From Pipra filicauda (lineage: Eukaryota; Chordata; Aves; Passeriformes; Pipridae), in the NCBI RefSeq assembly GCF_003945595.2, contig NW_024104556.1:436501-500500 (forward strand): DNA of 64,000 nt, written 5' to 3'. The notes under the pieces are model-generated. The model did no database searches. It had not been told where the DNA came from and saw only the letters and a list, made by a program, of their open reading frames with translations. The position numbers and the translations under genes are program-made. Below are positions 47,828-61,236 of this stretch, piece after piece; the first letter of the stretch is position 1, and every line of letters starts with the position of its first letter.

Positions 47828-50171
47828 AGGTGCTGTCACTGGTGCCCAGAATTTGGGGGAAGATGAGTGTAATGTGTAGCAACCAGACCCTGAAGGCAGC
47901 TGCCTCCAACATGAGGAGAGAACCAGGAGTAACACTCACACTTCCCAGGACACCTGACTTTCCACAGGGCACAAGGGGCGAGGTTACAATTAAATTACAT
48001 CCCTCCTTCCACTCCAATCCCTTAATAAACGTCACTTTATTAAAAGCATCTCACACTGGGGCCACGGGTGATGGAGGCATTGAATAAACACCATGGTTAT
48101 AACAGGATTATTCCAGCTCCCATAGAAAGGATCCAAGATAATAAAAGGGGGGCTTGGGGATTGCCTATAAACATGCCACAGATGGCAGGCAGACATGCTC
48201 CTGGTACACATTCCCAGACCTTAAGGTACTAAGGAATGTCTCCCTGCCATTACAAACGCTAATTTAACGATGGTGACATTTCTGAGGACCAGAATGAGAC
48301 CACAAAACTCTCTTCACTTCAGGCACAGAACCAGATGGTAACGAGTTTCAGCTGGTACAATCTGTTCTGGATTTAAATCAGCCACCTAACATTCAAGGTC
48401 TCCGAACACCGAGATCCAGTGGGTTCAGCCCTCCTGCCCTTTTGTTTGCTCGGGTGTATCTTGACACTTTTAGGAGTGGATGAGGGACGTCCATAACTCC
48501 AACAGCTTCAGAAGGTCTCTACAGATGCCAAGAGGTCCTCTGCTCCCTGGTGCTCCACATTCCAGCCCAGCCGTGGGCAGGCTGAGCTCTGCTCAGTGCA
48601 CAGCGTGTTCCTAACGAGAGCTGCAGCTTTCCCTGATTACTGAGGAAATTCCTGGCAATTTGTTCCAAGCCTGGTCGGTTGGTGCTTCCAAACCATGGGC
48701 CTGGACTAAGAGAATCCCTCAGCACACACGTCGGAGCCGCAGTTTTTAAGCCGAGGCAGAGAAAGCCAAGAGTCTTTTCCAAACCATTCCCCTCGTGCGC
48801 CAGAACCCACTGCACTTGTTCCTCGGGATCCTTCACAACATTCCCAGGTTCAAATTGTCTTCTCCTCGTGCCCTAAGCTCCACATGTTGCCTCTGTTCAT
48901 GGCACAGCTGAAGGAGCCCTCTCCTCCTCTGATCACTCCATGGACAGAGGGAAACTCTGTCCTGCTGCTCCTTCCAAGCCCCAGCCTGGCTGCTCTGGAA
49001 GGGTTTTCCTGTTATTCCCATCCCACCACAGCTGCCCCATCATTTACTGGGAGGTACAGCCAGAGAGGGGCAGATTGACAGCATTTCAGCTGCTCTGTGT
49101 TAGTGGCTCTGGGAATGTTCTCTGCCTGCTCTGGACTCTCCCACATCCATCATGGGATGAGAGAGCTCAGGCAAGTGGTGCCCAGCAGGCTGCCAATCCA
49201 GGCCCTACCTGAGCTCTGGAGAACCTGCTCTGGGAGCCATACCCGAGGAGGAACTTCTCAGCTCCTTTTTCAACAGCTTCTCCTTTCCTCTGCACACTGA
49301 GAAAGCAAATTGCGTCCAACCATCCCCTTGCTCAGCCTCAAGCCAGGAGAGGAGGCAGAGGGGCCGTGTTCCTCCTCTCCCTCTTGGAATATTCACACAA
49401 AACCTAACAGGAATACAGAATTTTATGTACTTGGGGCCACATCTGGCCATAACATCACTGCAGCAGCATGTGCTGCGCATTCCCCTGCGCAGTTCAGCAC
49501 ATTCCTGAGAGCTGCACGATGATTTCAAGGCCCTGGAATTTGGGAAGCAAAGGCTGTCTCCTGCTGCGGCGCCGGGGGTGTGGGACTGTTCCACATCACT
49601 GCCCAGCTCTCCTCGTTGTGCTGCACAAACCAATCCTGAAGGGCAGCAAAGTGCCAGAGACTGGTTGTCAGGAAAGCCCTGGGAGGAAGTGGGACAGCGA
49701 GCCTTGCTCTTGTTTTGGCTCCATCACATGGAAAAGGCAGAGGAGCAAGTGAGAGAGTCACCAAACCACAGCACTGCAGAACTGCTGCTTCTGCTCATTT
49801 AAATAAAGCTGAAGGAAAGCCAACACAGGTACAACATACACTTGCACCTGACTTCCCACAGGAGGGACTAAATCTGCCTTACATCCCTGATCCACGGTTC
49901 CCAAATTCTCCCTTACAGAGCACAATGTCATTGTCTCATCACACACAACCCTGCAGAGCCATGAAGGGCTCCAGCTCCCGGAGCTCTGCTGAGGGACAGC
50001 AGTTCCTTTTATCACTTCCTAGAATTTAAGCTGTCACCTCACTCCCATCACCCAGAGTGCTGGGACAGGCAGCTCTGGAGCAGCCAGGGCAGAGAGGGGG
50101 CACTTGTGGAACTGCAGCACTTGTTGACCCTCCGTGCTCCTTCAGAGCATGGATTCTGCACAGGGGGAGGG

Positions 50172-50564
50172 GAAAGGGCCCTCAGGGCCATTCGAGGAGC
50201 TGAGGGCACTCGGTTTGTTCAGCCTGGAGAAAAGGAGGCTGAGGGGAGACCTCACAGCTTCCTCATGAGGGGCAGCCCTGATGTCTGCTGTGCCCAGGGA
50301 CAGCACCCAGGGAACGGCTGGAGCTGTGCCAGGGCAGGGTCAGGTTGGATCTCAGGAAAAGGTCCTTCCCCCAGAGGGTGGTTGGCACTGCCCAGGCTCC
50401 CCAGGGCAGTGTCACAGCCCCAAGGCTGCCAGAGCTCCAGGAGGGTTTGGACAACGCTCTGGGGGACAGGGTGGGATTGTTGGGGTGTCTGTGCAGGGCC
50501 AGGGGTTGGACTGGAGGACCCCTGTGGGTCCCTTCCAGCTCAGGATATTCCATGATTCTGTGAG
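50172..50564 (+). mobile_element. CR1 LINE 3' fragment, long copy
   Basis: About 390 bases in sense: ttcagcctggagaaaaggag, gctgaggggagacctcac, agggtggttggcactgccc, ggttggactggaggacccc, ending ttccatgattctgtgag. It belongs to the same subfamily as the copies at 20123-20372 and 47590-47827, which share the gagctccaggagggtttgg block. Confidence 0.95.
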
Positions 50565-51600
50565 ATCCCCACTTCAAGAAACTGAGCCCCAGGAGAGGGT
50601 GAGATCCTGACCAGGGGACAGCAAGGACTGACCTCTGAGCTGAGCCCGGACTGAGCTCAGCACTCACAGTCATCTGTGACCACACAACCAAGTGACACAA
50701 ATTCTATCACTGGCAAAATTAGTTTTAGTACCAAATGATAGCCAAAGCCTAAAATCATCCATCAATATTTTCATTCCCTACTGCCTCCAGAGCAGTCCCT
50801 GCCTCGGAAAGACTCACTTTCATGAGTATTTATTAACTCGGGGGTCTGATGGAGAAATCAATGACCCTTAATCAGACTCTAATTCAAATGAAGTGGTCTT
50901 GCCCTTATCTTTTATGCACAAACACTCCTACATTAGGCAGGACTGGACCTTTGTTCAGTGCTCAACCATCCACGCAGCGTGGGTGGGTAAAATACAGTTA
51001 TTTGTGAAGTGGTTTATTGCTGTTAAAGGAATTAATAACAGTACATTCATCCAAATCCCATGTCAGCTTGGATCTCTATCTCGAAAGGGAAACAGCAGGA
51101 TTTAAGGGGTCCAACAATCAGACAAAAAGAACAATTACAGCACAGAAAAACTTCCAAGTGATGAGAGATTTAAAGGATTTTGATTGTTTATCTAAAAGAG
51201 AGCAAATAAATGAAATCATGATGAAAGTTTACAAAACTACAAGTGGTCTGGAAAAAGGAAACTTCCACTCACCACCTTTTTTAACACAAGCACAAGGGCA
51301 TTCCCTGAAACCCACAGGAGACAAATCACCATGCAATGAACAGGTGAAACTTTCATCCAAACCTCCACTTAACTGGGGGATTTCTTACACAACATGGAAA
51401 CCCAGTCCCTGACAGGGGGCAAAGTGAGATACACATAAGAATATTCAAAATTCAGGTTCAGCTAAACCTCTAATAGTTCAGGGGTAGAGAAAACCCTCCC
51501 TGGGGACAGGTTATCCTGGAAGTGCTCATGCTGAGAGGCTTGATGCCCTTTCAAGCCTTACTGGTGGGAGTGTCCCAAGTGTAAGCACTTCCATTTTGGT

Positions 51601-51703
51601 TCTTCATGGAAGGGACCTCAAAGGTCATCTTGTTCCACCCCCTGCCATGGGAAGTGACACCTTCCATCAGATCAGGCTGCTCCAAGCCCCGTCCAGCCTG
51701 GCA
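51601..51703 (-). mobile_element. CR1 LINE 3' fragment
   Basis: catggaagggacctcaaagg, tcttgttccaccccctgcca, then ctgctccaagccccgtcc. It is 5'-truncated after ~100 bases. Confidence 0.9.
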
Positions 51704-52639
51704 TCATCATCCAACCTTCACCACCACCTCCAGCTCCAAGGGAGAGGGTCTGCTGAGGTGCCAACACCTGCTCAGAAGTGCTGGGAATGAACAGGAACCA
51801 TCATTTTGGCTGCTTTGCTACTGAGTCTCACCTTTGTAGGAATCACCTGGGGAAAAGCTCCCCAGACCTCAGTGCCCTCTGGCCCCCAAGGGGCACAATG
51901 CCCAATGCCCACCTGGCTTATAACCCTGGCTCTTGCTTTTCCTCCCTCTCCCCAAGCACATGAAGGCTGTTCCCAGACACTGGGAGCACAAACATCCTCC
52001 TGGAGCCCTGGAGGCTCCCAGGTCCCTCCAAGCAGCATGGCAGTGACACAATCTGACACTCACTCCCAAGACAGCAAGAGGCAGCAGAACAGGAAAGGAG
52101 CGTCTTCCTGGGGCTGGAGTGGGTTTGGCACCGAGCCCACTCTCTGTGTAAGCACTGCCTCAACGGGAAAATATTCAGGGAAGAAAAGAAACCCCTTGAT
52201 CAGAACAGTTTTTAAAGAGGCTGCCTGAAATGTTCTCTTTCTTCCCCTCTTATCTCCCGCATGATGAGCTTCCCTGTGTGGCTGAAGGTTACCAGGAAGG
52301 AATGTCTTGATCCATGACACAAGCCAGGCACCACCTGAGGGTTTGCTCTGTGTCCTCCCTGCTCCATGAGGCCTAGTGCTCGATCCAGAGCCTTTGCTTC
52401 CAAAACCATGCAGGAAGAGTGCAAGGAACAGCTCCAGCACTGCTGACTAATGCCTGCAAGCTACGTATGATCCTGAGGAGATACTTCAGCCTCAGATTCT
52501 CCACCCCACAAAGGATGAGCAGTCCCGAACACAATCACAAGTTTCCACTTTTCCCACCACTTTTTATCCAGGATGAGCAGCACTCAGGTGAAGTGTTCCT
52601 TCCAGGACCTTATTTGTTTTCAGGAATCTCCTGGTCTAG

Positions 52640-53180
52640 AGGGATTGAAGAGGCTGCCAGGACTCAGGAGCTTCCCTTCTTCCAGCTCGGGGCTCTCCCA
52701 CCACCTCCCCATTCCCAGCCCTCCCCTCGGTGCCATCCTGTCTCCCCCTGCTCAGAACAAACCCACTCCCCTCACAGCAGACCCACTCACATCTTCCTAC
52801 TTGATTCCAACAGGTATAAATTCCCCAGGAGCACAGGGAACACCAGGCTTTCCTCTATCTCACACCTCATTCTTTATACACCCTACTCCCCGACCCCAGT
52901 ATCTTCTGTCATCCCCCTTTCTCACCCCATTCCCTGCCTCCTTTGCCCCCTCCTTTCTCAGATAAGCTTCTCCACTCTCACTCCAGCCCTGCAGAATATT
53001 TATCTAATAAAGACTACAAAGAGACCAATTCATTCCACATATCTCACTAACCTCTATTTCTCCATTCTTATTATAACTCCCATTTATCTCCTCTGGACTT
53101 TTTCTGTAACCAGCCCTTTATCTCATCTCTTTCATGAGCATTCATTTGTCCAACTCATTTTCCTGACCCATTTCTTAGAA
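52640..53180. repeat. Pyrimidine-rich low-complexity block
   Basis: The plus strand is dominated by C and T runs (tccctc, cacccc, ccttt). The pyrimidine bias removes stop codons from the plus strand, which explains a long open frame covering 52419-53231. In gene sense the RNA is purine-rich. Confidence 0.7.
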
Positions 53181-53570
53181 TTACAGAACTGCAGCATCCT
53201 GAACAAAACACTCACCATGGAAAATCCCTGACAGAGGACATGGGGCAGTTTAACCTGGAAGTCAGGCCGTGCCTGATCCAGCAGCAAAGCATATTCCTCA
53301 GCAATGAGTACTTCCTATCGTTTTCCAGGTTGCTTTTAGTTTCTGTTACAAACTCAACGAGGAACTCATGTCTGATAAACTGGTATTTAATTACTGATTT
53401 ATGGTATTAGTGTGCTAATCTAAGTGCTGTCTGAGTGCACACCCTTTCTTCACTTAATTTCCACACTGGTCACGGACAACACAACTCAATTTTTTGAGCA
53501 GAGAAGCTGAGAATGGGACAAGAGGAGAAGAGGGAGGCTGGGAATGCTCTGCTCCAACGCCAGGTCTTAC

Positions 53571-53699
53571 CTGTGAGAGCCCAGGGGACGAGGCATGTCC
53601 CGGTGGCGTTGCAGCAAGATTTGGGTGTCCCTTATTTATTTCATGTGCAGTGTAAGGGGATGGGGCAGGAGGACCCGGTTGTCTTGCTACTTGTGTTAC
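53571..53699 (-). CDS. EIF4G3: EIF4G3 exon, HEINKGHPNLAATPPGHASS block
   Basis: A 129-nt exon, 43 codons, phase 0 at both ends. It encodes VTQVARQPGPPAPSPYTAHE followed by INKGHPNLAATPPGHASSPG and LSQ. The acceptor is TCTCCACACAG and the donor CACAG|GTAAGA, close to consensus. The YTAHEINKGHPNLAATPPGHASSPGLSQ-type peptide is strongly conserved in long eIF4GII isoforms as I know them. There is no ATG in frame, so simple ORF scans miss it. A length divisible by three means it could be skipped without a frameshift. It is proline, serine and alanine rich and is predicted to be disordered. Confidence 0.96.
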
Positions 53700-53716
53700 C
53701 TGTGTGGAGATAAACT

Positions 53717-53723
53717 GTTAGTA
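53717..53723 (-). promoter_or_regulatory. EIF4G3: Branch-point sequence TACTAAC
   Basis: The minus strand reads TACTAAC, a perfect match to the optimal branch-point sequence. The branch A at 53718 is 19 nt upstream of the exon that begins at 53699. It supports that acceptor (ATCTCCACACAG). Confidence 0.75.
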
Positions 53724-54508
53724 AAACAGAACATTAGTAACCAGGTCTGCAGAGACACTGAAATCTTCATAAGAAAGCAGCGAGCAGCACCTTCATAAAT
53801 ATATATATTTTTTTATCTCTACATATCTCTTAAGGGAAAGGCTGCAAAGTTATTATATTTTCAGGAAAATGGGGAAGGATCAAAAAATAAGGGCACCAGC
53901 TGGAGTCACTGGTGGGAACGTTGTAGGAACTGGATTTTTCCTGCTGTGGTGCTGCTTTGCAATATCCCTTTGCCTTCAGGCCTGGGACCTTCTGGTCCCT
54001 CCATTAGAAGCCATATTGAAAATCTTGGGATTTGCAAAGGGACACACACTACCAGTGACCCAAAACACAGAGTAAGGGGGAGATTTGCACATTCTCCTCC
54101 AAAAAGGAAAAAGAAAGGACTGCACAGGACCCTGGTATCTGCAGGAGGAAAGACTGAAATACCAAAGCCAATTCTTGCATGTGTGTTTATCTCCTTTCTC
54201 AGCTTCCATAAAAAATACTCATCAAAACATTACATGAAGTAAAATATTATAAAATATGTTCACAGCACACATACTCACTCCCCTGGACTGTCTTTGTGAT
54301 GGAACTATTTTAAATATATTTTATAGAGTTGCTTTAGTAAAAAAAGGAGAATCAAAGGAAAAAAAGAATCCCATAACTATCGGGTGGCACCTCCCAGCAG
54401 TTCAATACAACTAAATTTTGGCAGATTTGATTAAAACTCACAGAAATGCAGCACTTGCTTCTCACTGACCTTTCCTCATGTATTTTGTCTGCTGAAAAGC
54501 ACCACTTA

Positions 54509-54742
54509 ACCATGGAATGGTTTGGATTGGGAGGGACTTTAAGGACCATTCAGTTCCACCCCCTGCCATGGGCAGGGACACCTTCCACCAGCCCAGGCTG
54601 CTCCAAGCCCTGTCCAACCTGGCCTTGGACACTCCCAGGGATGGGGCAGCCACAGCTTCTCTGGGCACCCTGTGCCAGGGCCTCACCACCCTCATAGGAA
54701 AGAATCTCTTCCCAGTATCCCACCTAACCCTGCCCCCCTGAG
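54509..54742 (-). mobile_element. CR1 LINE 3' fragment
   Basis: aaccatggaatggtttgg, then the full set of 3' blocks as far as cccagtatcccacctaaccc. It is close in sequence to the copies at 37706-37975 and 45961-46231. Confidence 0.95.
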
Positions 54743-55739
54743 CTACAGGCTCTCCAGGCCCCACGCAGGTCCCTGGCACTGCAGACAGGCGGGTGGGCAC
54801 AGATTTCCCCAGCCCAGATAAAGAAGGAAATTCCTGGCTCCTCTAAAGGACTATTCACTCCAAGCTCCAAGAGAGCAAAGCACGAGAGCAGAAGTCCCAG
54901 AGTGCAGCACTAATTGCCTTTCCCGAGTCATTTTATTGCACTCCAAGTATCGATGTCTGTCGTTCCAGGCCCTGAACCACTTCAAGGGCTGCGCCAGCAG
55001 CGAGAACCACAACCTGCAACTGGCCCTGGGCTTGGGAACGGGCCAGGATCCTTCCCTGAGGGAAGATTTACAGCAGCCCTGTGCTCAGCAGAGGAAAGGG
55101 TGGGTCAGGCAGAGCAGCTCAGCCTCTGTCCCCAACGGGATCCTGCCCCTCGCCAGGGCTGAATCATCTCTCCCTTTGGGCTGATCTCTGCTGGCAGGTG
55201 TGAGCACACAGAACCAGAGCCAGCCTGACAGACCATCAGAAACTTTCCACAGCCCAACCCTGAGAAAATCAAAGTCTCTTCCCTGACTCCTGTGACAACC
55301 CTGAGAGACTTGTCATGTCGATTGTGCAGCAGTCTGGGCTCAGCAGCAACTGTGAATGATGGGTATCAAATAATGCAGTTCAGGGGGAGAAGGAAGCAAA
55401 GGAAACACAAAATACAAGGAAATCATTCCTATCAACAGCCCCATCAGCAGGTTGTGTCCATGCTCAGCACCAGCATGTCTCCCTGAATGTCACTTCCTGA
55501 GGTAAAACAGAGGTTATTTTGCAATAGCTGTGGGACTTGGACCACTGCCAGCTCTTCCCTCCCTACACCCACCAGTGCTCACTGATCCACAACCAAAAAT
55601 CCTCAGCTCCAACAGCCCCCGTGTCCACACGGAGCTCTGACGAGGGGACAGGGGCACTAATAACACCCCAGGTCAGTGTGAGCAATCAACAGTCCTCTTT
55701 GGGAACTACAACACACAAACAGAATCACTGAATAGAATA

Positions 55740-55889
55740 TCAGAATCATTTAGGTTGGAAAAGCCCTCCAAGATCACCAAATCCAATGATTCCACCAGCA
55801 CTGCCAGGTCCACCACTAACCCATGTCCCCAAGTGCCATATCCACAAACCTTTTGAACATTTCCAGGGATGGGGACTCCACCACTTCCA
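55740..55889 (-). mobile_element. CR1 LINE 3' fragment
   Basis: tcagaatcatttaggttgga, aaagccctccaagatcacc and ccccaagtgcca.atccaca blocks. It stops after ccaccacttcc and is 5'-truncated. Confidence 0.92.
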
Positions 55890-56807
55890 TAGGGAAAATA
55901 ACCTAAGATGGAGGTTAATTAAAGCCAGCAAGGAATGCTGTTCTGATTGGGTCTGGAATCTGGAAGCTGAACTGAGAGGAAAACTGTGCAGCTGCTTGGA
56001 ATGATGGTGCCCGAGATACCCCCGTGCAGTGCAGCAGAGAAGCAGCAGATACATGATGGGCACAGGTCTGGAACCACTAAAATTTGCCTGAAAGCCTAAT
56101 TAAGGCAGCAGAACAATTATAAAATCTTACCAACAACACCACACTTGGACAGCATCCCACGGGAACCCACCACTGACCTTCCACGACCTCCTAAGATCAG
56201 GTGGTCCTTCCAGCAGAAGGAAAAGCAGAGAGAACCTTTCTCAGCAGCACCAGCAAAGGAGGTGTTTCTACACCTTCCTCTTCCTACCACAAATTACTTA
56301 CAAATACAATGAAACGTAAGATACTGATTTTAATGACAACAGGTGATAAAGGAAAACAAACTTGCTGCATTTGTGTGTCCATTTGATAACTGTTAACAAA
56401 TCCATGAGGGAGAGCCTATCCAAGCTCATCCCTTCTGGGATGCCTGTTCCCGTCACCACACCCTGGGGTGTGGTTTGCCCTTTATTAAATGGTCTGAGAT
56501 TACTATGGAAGCAAATATCCCCCTTAAATCTATAGATTAAATTGTTCTCCTAAAAACAGATCCACAAAATGACATATTAATTTGCTAGGGCATCACTTTC
56601 TGTTTTCTCTGAGTACCAAGAGGCTCACTTTAGTTTTCCAGAAGCCTTATTAATCCTGTGTTTTAAAGGAAGTAATGAATGAGAGATGACATAAAAACTC
56701 AGTCTGGAATTCCTGATTTTCTTTTTGAGATTAAATCTTTTGGGTTTAGCACCATTTACAAGCTTGGGATTATTCTTCCTCCTACCAAGTACCTGATTTC
56801 AGGTACT

Positions 56808-56920
56808 TCAGAAGCTGCCCCATCCCTGGAAGTGTCCAAGGCCAGGCTGGATGGGATTTGGAGCAACGTGGGCTAGTGGAAGGTGTCCCTGGCCGTGGCA
56901 GGGGTGGGATGGGGTGAGGA
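56808..56920 (+). mobile_element. CR1 LINE fragment lacking the 3' tip
   Basis: aagctgccccatccctggaa, gtgtccaaggccaggctgg and gaaggtgtccctggc blocks in sense order. The terminal gatgagctttaagg..attctgtg part is missing. Confidence 0.88.
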
Positions 56921-57230
56921 ACTGAGCATCCCTCCTGCACACTCTGCAGCCAGGCAGGGACCGCGCCGGCCTCCTGACCCAGATCCTTCCTTTAAGCACA
57001 GGGTGGCTGGAGCAGCTAATCCTCCCTAATCTCCTCCCTGCAGGATTCTCTTCACTGCAGGAAGATCCCCTTAAAGGACACGAAGGCAACTCATGGAGCG
57101 CTGGGTCCAGCCAGGCTCAGGGACTCTGCTCGAGGCTGCCCCTGACCAGGTGACAAACCCTTCTCCTCACACAGGCACCTCTCATTAACACTCATTTCTA
57201 ACCAGTTCACACCCAGGAGTCAACCAGAGA

Positions 57231-57318
57231 AGCCCAGAATGGTTTGGGTTGGAAGGACCTTAAAGCTGATCCCATTCCAGGGCAGGGGCAGCTTCCACTG
57301 GCCCAGGCTGCTCAGGGT
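57231..57318 (-). mobile_element. CR1 LINE 3' fragment
   Basis: agaatggtttgggttggaag, then accttaaagctgatcc and a degraded ttccactggcccaggctgctc block. Confidence 0.88.
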
Positions 57319-58657
57319 CCCAGGGTGGCTCCTCAGTTTATCCCAAAGTATTTCTGGTCCGACTTTCAGCACTTGAGACCACAGCATGTTACTGAGGGAG
57401 CTGGGAACCTCCACCACAACCTGCCCAAAAAGGGGATTTGTGCAAAAACTGGATGGCCATTTCCACAGTTACTCCTCTTACCCAGTTCCCAGCTCAGGCT
57501 GGATTTGAGGAGCGTCTGCTCCCGGTCATTTGTTCACATGAATCTCATTTCAACGGAATCAGCCCCATTTCTCTGGGCACAGGGGTGGCCTGTGGGATTT
57601 ATGGTACCGTGGGTGCAGTTCCCCTGCTGTTAGAGGTCAACATCCTTCCAAAAATCTCCAACCCAAAAAACTCTCTTGAATATATTTCTTTGAAATAACT
57701 TACAACAGAAACAAAACTTCATTTTTATTCCCCGTCTAAACTCTATAGTTCTGGCATCTTACAGCAGACACACGAGTAACCATCTTAATTTCTTGCAATA
57801 TAAAGAATTAGGAAACACCAGGCAAGAAGCTGCTTAAAGGGCAAACCCCAAATCCTTATGTCCAAATCTAGCTCTTTTGATAGAGTGTCTCCATTATTGA
57901 TGAGGGGAAATTATTACAAGATTAGTTCATTGAAATAATTATTTCCAACTGCGATTTGCTTTAAAATAATTCTACCCTAGATTGATTTACTTAAAAAAAA
58001 CCCAATCCAACAACTTCCTTAATATCAGTATTTTCTACAGGACACTATTGAATAAACAAAGACGACACATGATGAATTTAGGTGGGTTTGGTTTTAACAC
58101 CATTATGATTTCCTTGAGAAAGAGTTTCTACCAAAGTTCTGTTGGGAATTTTGAGCATCTCCAAGTTCTCAAACTGCATCCCACTTGGCCTCCTCCTCAG
58201 CTCCTGGCTCTGCCCTACAGGAAGACTTGTTCCTCTGCTTTAGTTTTATTACTGGGGCTCATTGTGGAAGCCACTTGATTTTCCATTCCCATTTTTGTAG
58301 CTCTGGAAAAAACCAGCTCTGGAATGTGCAACCAAGTTCCTGATAAGGCATGTGGAAAGGCATGGGAAGGAGACCTGAATTAGTTTTCATCTTTATCTAA
58401 CTAAAACTTGGGGTTTCACCTGTGGGTTGCCGCTGCCTCCAATGGTTTGTCCTCCCATCCCATGCACGACACACAGGGGACACCGAGGCAGCTCGGAGTC
58501 ACCACGGGGTGCTTTCAGACCCCAAAGCTCTTCCCAAACCAACCACCCTCTCCAAATACCCATCTTTGAAAACGCTGATCCATAATCCTTGTGGGATCCC
58601 ACCCAGCACGCCCAAGCAAACAAACGGTGGAAGGTGAGAAGCAGCCCTGGGTGCTGA

Positions 58658-58731
58658 GGATGGACTCCAAGGTTGGACTTGGATGATCTTGGAGGTCTTT
58701 CATCCAACTTTAATGATTCTGTGATTCCATG
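58658..58731 (+). mobile_element. CR1 LINE 3' terminal fragment
   Basis: Only the last ~75 bases remain: ggttggacttggatgatcttggagg, then ccaacttt.aatgattctgtgattc, the CR1 3' terminal repeat. Confidence 0.85.
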
Positions 58732-59370
58732 GTGACCTTCCACACCTTCAATTAGGTTTTTTTGTAAAGTCTAGGCAAGCTATATATAAAAATAGTCAAC
58801 TAAAAAGTTATTTATCTGTTGCAAACCCAGACCTTAAATCCCCGGTGCTCTTACTTGTGTAACAAAGACCTTTCATGAATGAATTTGTCAAGGCTCTCCC
58901 ATCATGTGCTTTTTCCATCCCAATTCATTTTTCTCTGGACTTCTCTAAATCTGCCAACTGCCTGGGGCTTCAAATGGAAGCCCAAAAGGAATCCAGCTGA
59001 GAAATTTCTCTCCTTTCCCCAAAACATGATATTTTCTCTCAAACTTGTGCTTTCTTACAGCCTGGAACTGAGACGCTCCCAGCCCTGGCTTCTATTCCTG
59101 TAACACAGCAAGGAGTGATATTTTTCCACACTGAAAAGCTATTTTAGGTCATTCTTCACAGTTACTTTTCTATTTTACATTAATTTAAATTTTTACAGTC
59201 ATATTTTCCCCACAGGCATCTGCATTATATCTTGGGAGGAGAGAGTTGAAAAAAATAACCCTCTTTAAAAGGAATTCAGATATTTTTAAAGTGGTTTTTA
59301 AGTGCTGTATGGGGTACATAAAGGACAATAAAAACTGAATTATTTATTACAACTGTTTGTACATTTATGT

Positions 59371-59562
59371 TCACAGAATCCCAGAATGGTTTGGGCTGGA
59401 AGGGACCTCACAGATCATCTTGTTCCACGGGCAGGGACACCTTCCACCAGCCCAGGCTGCTCCAAGCCCTGTCCAACCTGGCCTTGGACACTTCCAGGGA
59501 TGGGGCAACGTGTGCCAGGGCCTCCCCACCCTCCCAGGGAAGAATTTCTTCCTAATTTGTTC
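59371..59562 (-). mobile_element. CR1 LINE 3' fragment
   Basis: cacagaatcccagaatggtttgg at one end, then the complete set of 3' CR1 blocks. Compared with other copies here, about 25 bases of the gcagccacagcttctctgg block are missing, so it carries an internal deletion. Confidence 0.93.
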
Positions 59563-59962
59563 CTTTGGTGTTGTTTTTTCCCATACATACATCTATCTAT
59601 CGGATACTGAGGACAGAGAGAGCAAAGAAAATCAAACCCCACCTGCAGCTTGGGTTTGTTATTCACTGCTGTCAACAACAAGCCTCTAAATCCTAAACCC
59701 TTGCCGGAGTTGTATCCCAACCTTTCCAGCTCCCCTGGATGGAAGTCCAGGGCTGGCTGCCCACCAGACCATCCACGGCCAAGCCCGAGTCCTTCTGCTC
59801 CCAAAAGTGTCACCTGAGTCTCTGCCTGGACCAAGGGGCCCTTGGCAGCACTGGCACCCTGAGCCCTGCCCAAAGCTCAGCCTGGCACCTCCTGACAGCA
59901 GCTGCTCTGGTAGAAGAGGCATCTCGAGCACCCAAAAAGGGAAGGGACCAAAGATTATCATC

Positions 59963-60110
59963 ATGGAATGGCTGGGGTTGGACAGGACCTTAAAGCTCAT
60001 GTCCTTCCATGGGCAGGGACACCTCCCACTGTCCCAGGCTGCTCCAAGCCCCGGCCAACCTGGCCTTGGACACTTCCAGGGCTGGGGCAGCCACAGCTTC
60101 TCTGGGCTAA
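59963..60110 (-). mobile_element. CR1 LINE 3' fragment
   Basis: catggaatggctggggttgg, then ccatgggcagggacacc, tggccttggacacttccagg and ggggcagccacagcttctct blocks in antisense order on the plus strand. It is 5'-truncated. Confidence 0.93.
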
Positions 60111-60917
60111 AGATGTTCCAGCCCAGGACCCCCCACATGGAACCAGAGCTGACAACCCCATTCCCAGTCGCTCCTGCAAAGAGAGGAGGAGAAAACCTCA
60201 CCCAGCAGCTTATGTCTTCTATAAGCAGCTTATGTTACTGCATAAAATACAGTGAATTTATCCCATCTACAGCTTTTCTTCCTGATTTCCAAATAATTAA
60301 AAGAGCAGCTTAAAAGCATTTTTTGCTTTGGCATTAAAAATATTTGCACTATCCCAACCAGAAAAGCAAAATATAACTTTCCCAGGGCTGTGCTGATTAG
60401 GCAAAGCTTATAAATAACCCTGGGCTTCCAGCTATTGCCATTGGAAAAAAAGAAATGAATAAAAGGAAAACACTATCATGTGTTCACAAATAAACATCAC
60501 TGTGTTTCTAAGCTAAAATTCCACAATAATCAATATTATACATTAACAAACATGTAGGACAGTGAGCCAAAGGCACCTATAGATATTCAATCTACTATTA
60601 ACAAATTTCTTCCTCTGTGTAATGGAATGCTTTCACATGGAAACAAATCTTCCTTGATTATTTCTCTGATGCTCTGAAGGCATTGGAAATGTGAAGCCAC
60701 TAACACACTCCAAGTCAGTCTTTGAGATGCAGGGGGAAGGAAGGAGATGGAGCCACAGAGGGAATATATGGCCCAAACATTGTCACTCACTGTTGGGAAA
60801 ACCCACTCTCCCATCTGCTAAATAAAACTAGAGACACTTAGAAATAGGAATGGACCCACAAGTCCTCCCAAGATTTCTTCCTTTCCTGCTCATGTGCAAC
60901 AAAAAAGGGTCTTCATA

Positions 60918-61236
60918 AAATCACAGAATTATTAAGGTTGGAAAAGACCTGCAAGATCATCAAGCCCAACCTTTGGCCACCATCCCCATTTCCAGCAAAT
61001 CACGTCCCCAGGTGCCACATCCAAACTTTTTTTGAACACTTCCAGGGGTGGGGACTCCACCACTGCCCTGGGCAGCCCCTTCCAGTGCCTGACCACCCTT
61101 TCCATGAAGGAATTTTCCCAATATCCAATCTAAACATTCCCTGGCACAACTTCAGGCCATTTCCCACTGTCCTGTCCCTTGTTCCCTGGGAGCAGAGCCT
61201 GACCCCCTGGCTCCCCCCTCCTGAGCCCCCTCCCTT
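60918..61236 (-). mobile_element. CR1 LINE 3' fragment
   Basis: Reads on the plus strand as the reverse complement of a CR1 3' end: cacagaatt..ggttggaaaagacct, then the tttgaacacttccagg, ccaccactgccctgggcag and ccctttccatgaaggaa blocks, and on into ccttgttccctgggagcagagcc. It is one of the longer 5'-truncated copies here and lies in gene sense. Confidence 0.93.

Larger units (their letters stand above)
35293..53570 (-). other. EIF4G3: Intron, 18278 nt, the longest in the window
   Basis: Separates the long-isoform N-terminal exons from the exon with the short-isoform start. An alternative promoter for the short isoform could therefore lie in or before it, but I see no convincing one. It contains CR1 copies at 36129-36635, 37706-37975, 42868-42916, 43266-43739, 43812-43850, 44648-44765, 45961-46231, 47590-47827, 50172-50564 and 51601-51703. 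It also holds the duplicated 72-bp flank and a pyrimidine-rich block at about 52640-53180. Large parts (38000-42850, 48100-50150) show no recognisable element. Confidence 0.8.

Noticed and set aside
52419..53231. 270-codon plus-strand ORF
   Set aside because: It lies in pyrimidine-rich sequence that lacks stop codons by composition. It begins at a non-ATG codon and shows no domain or splice context.
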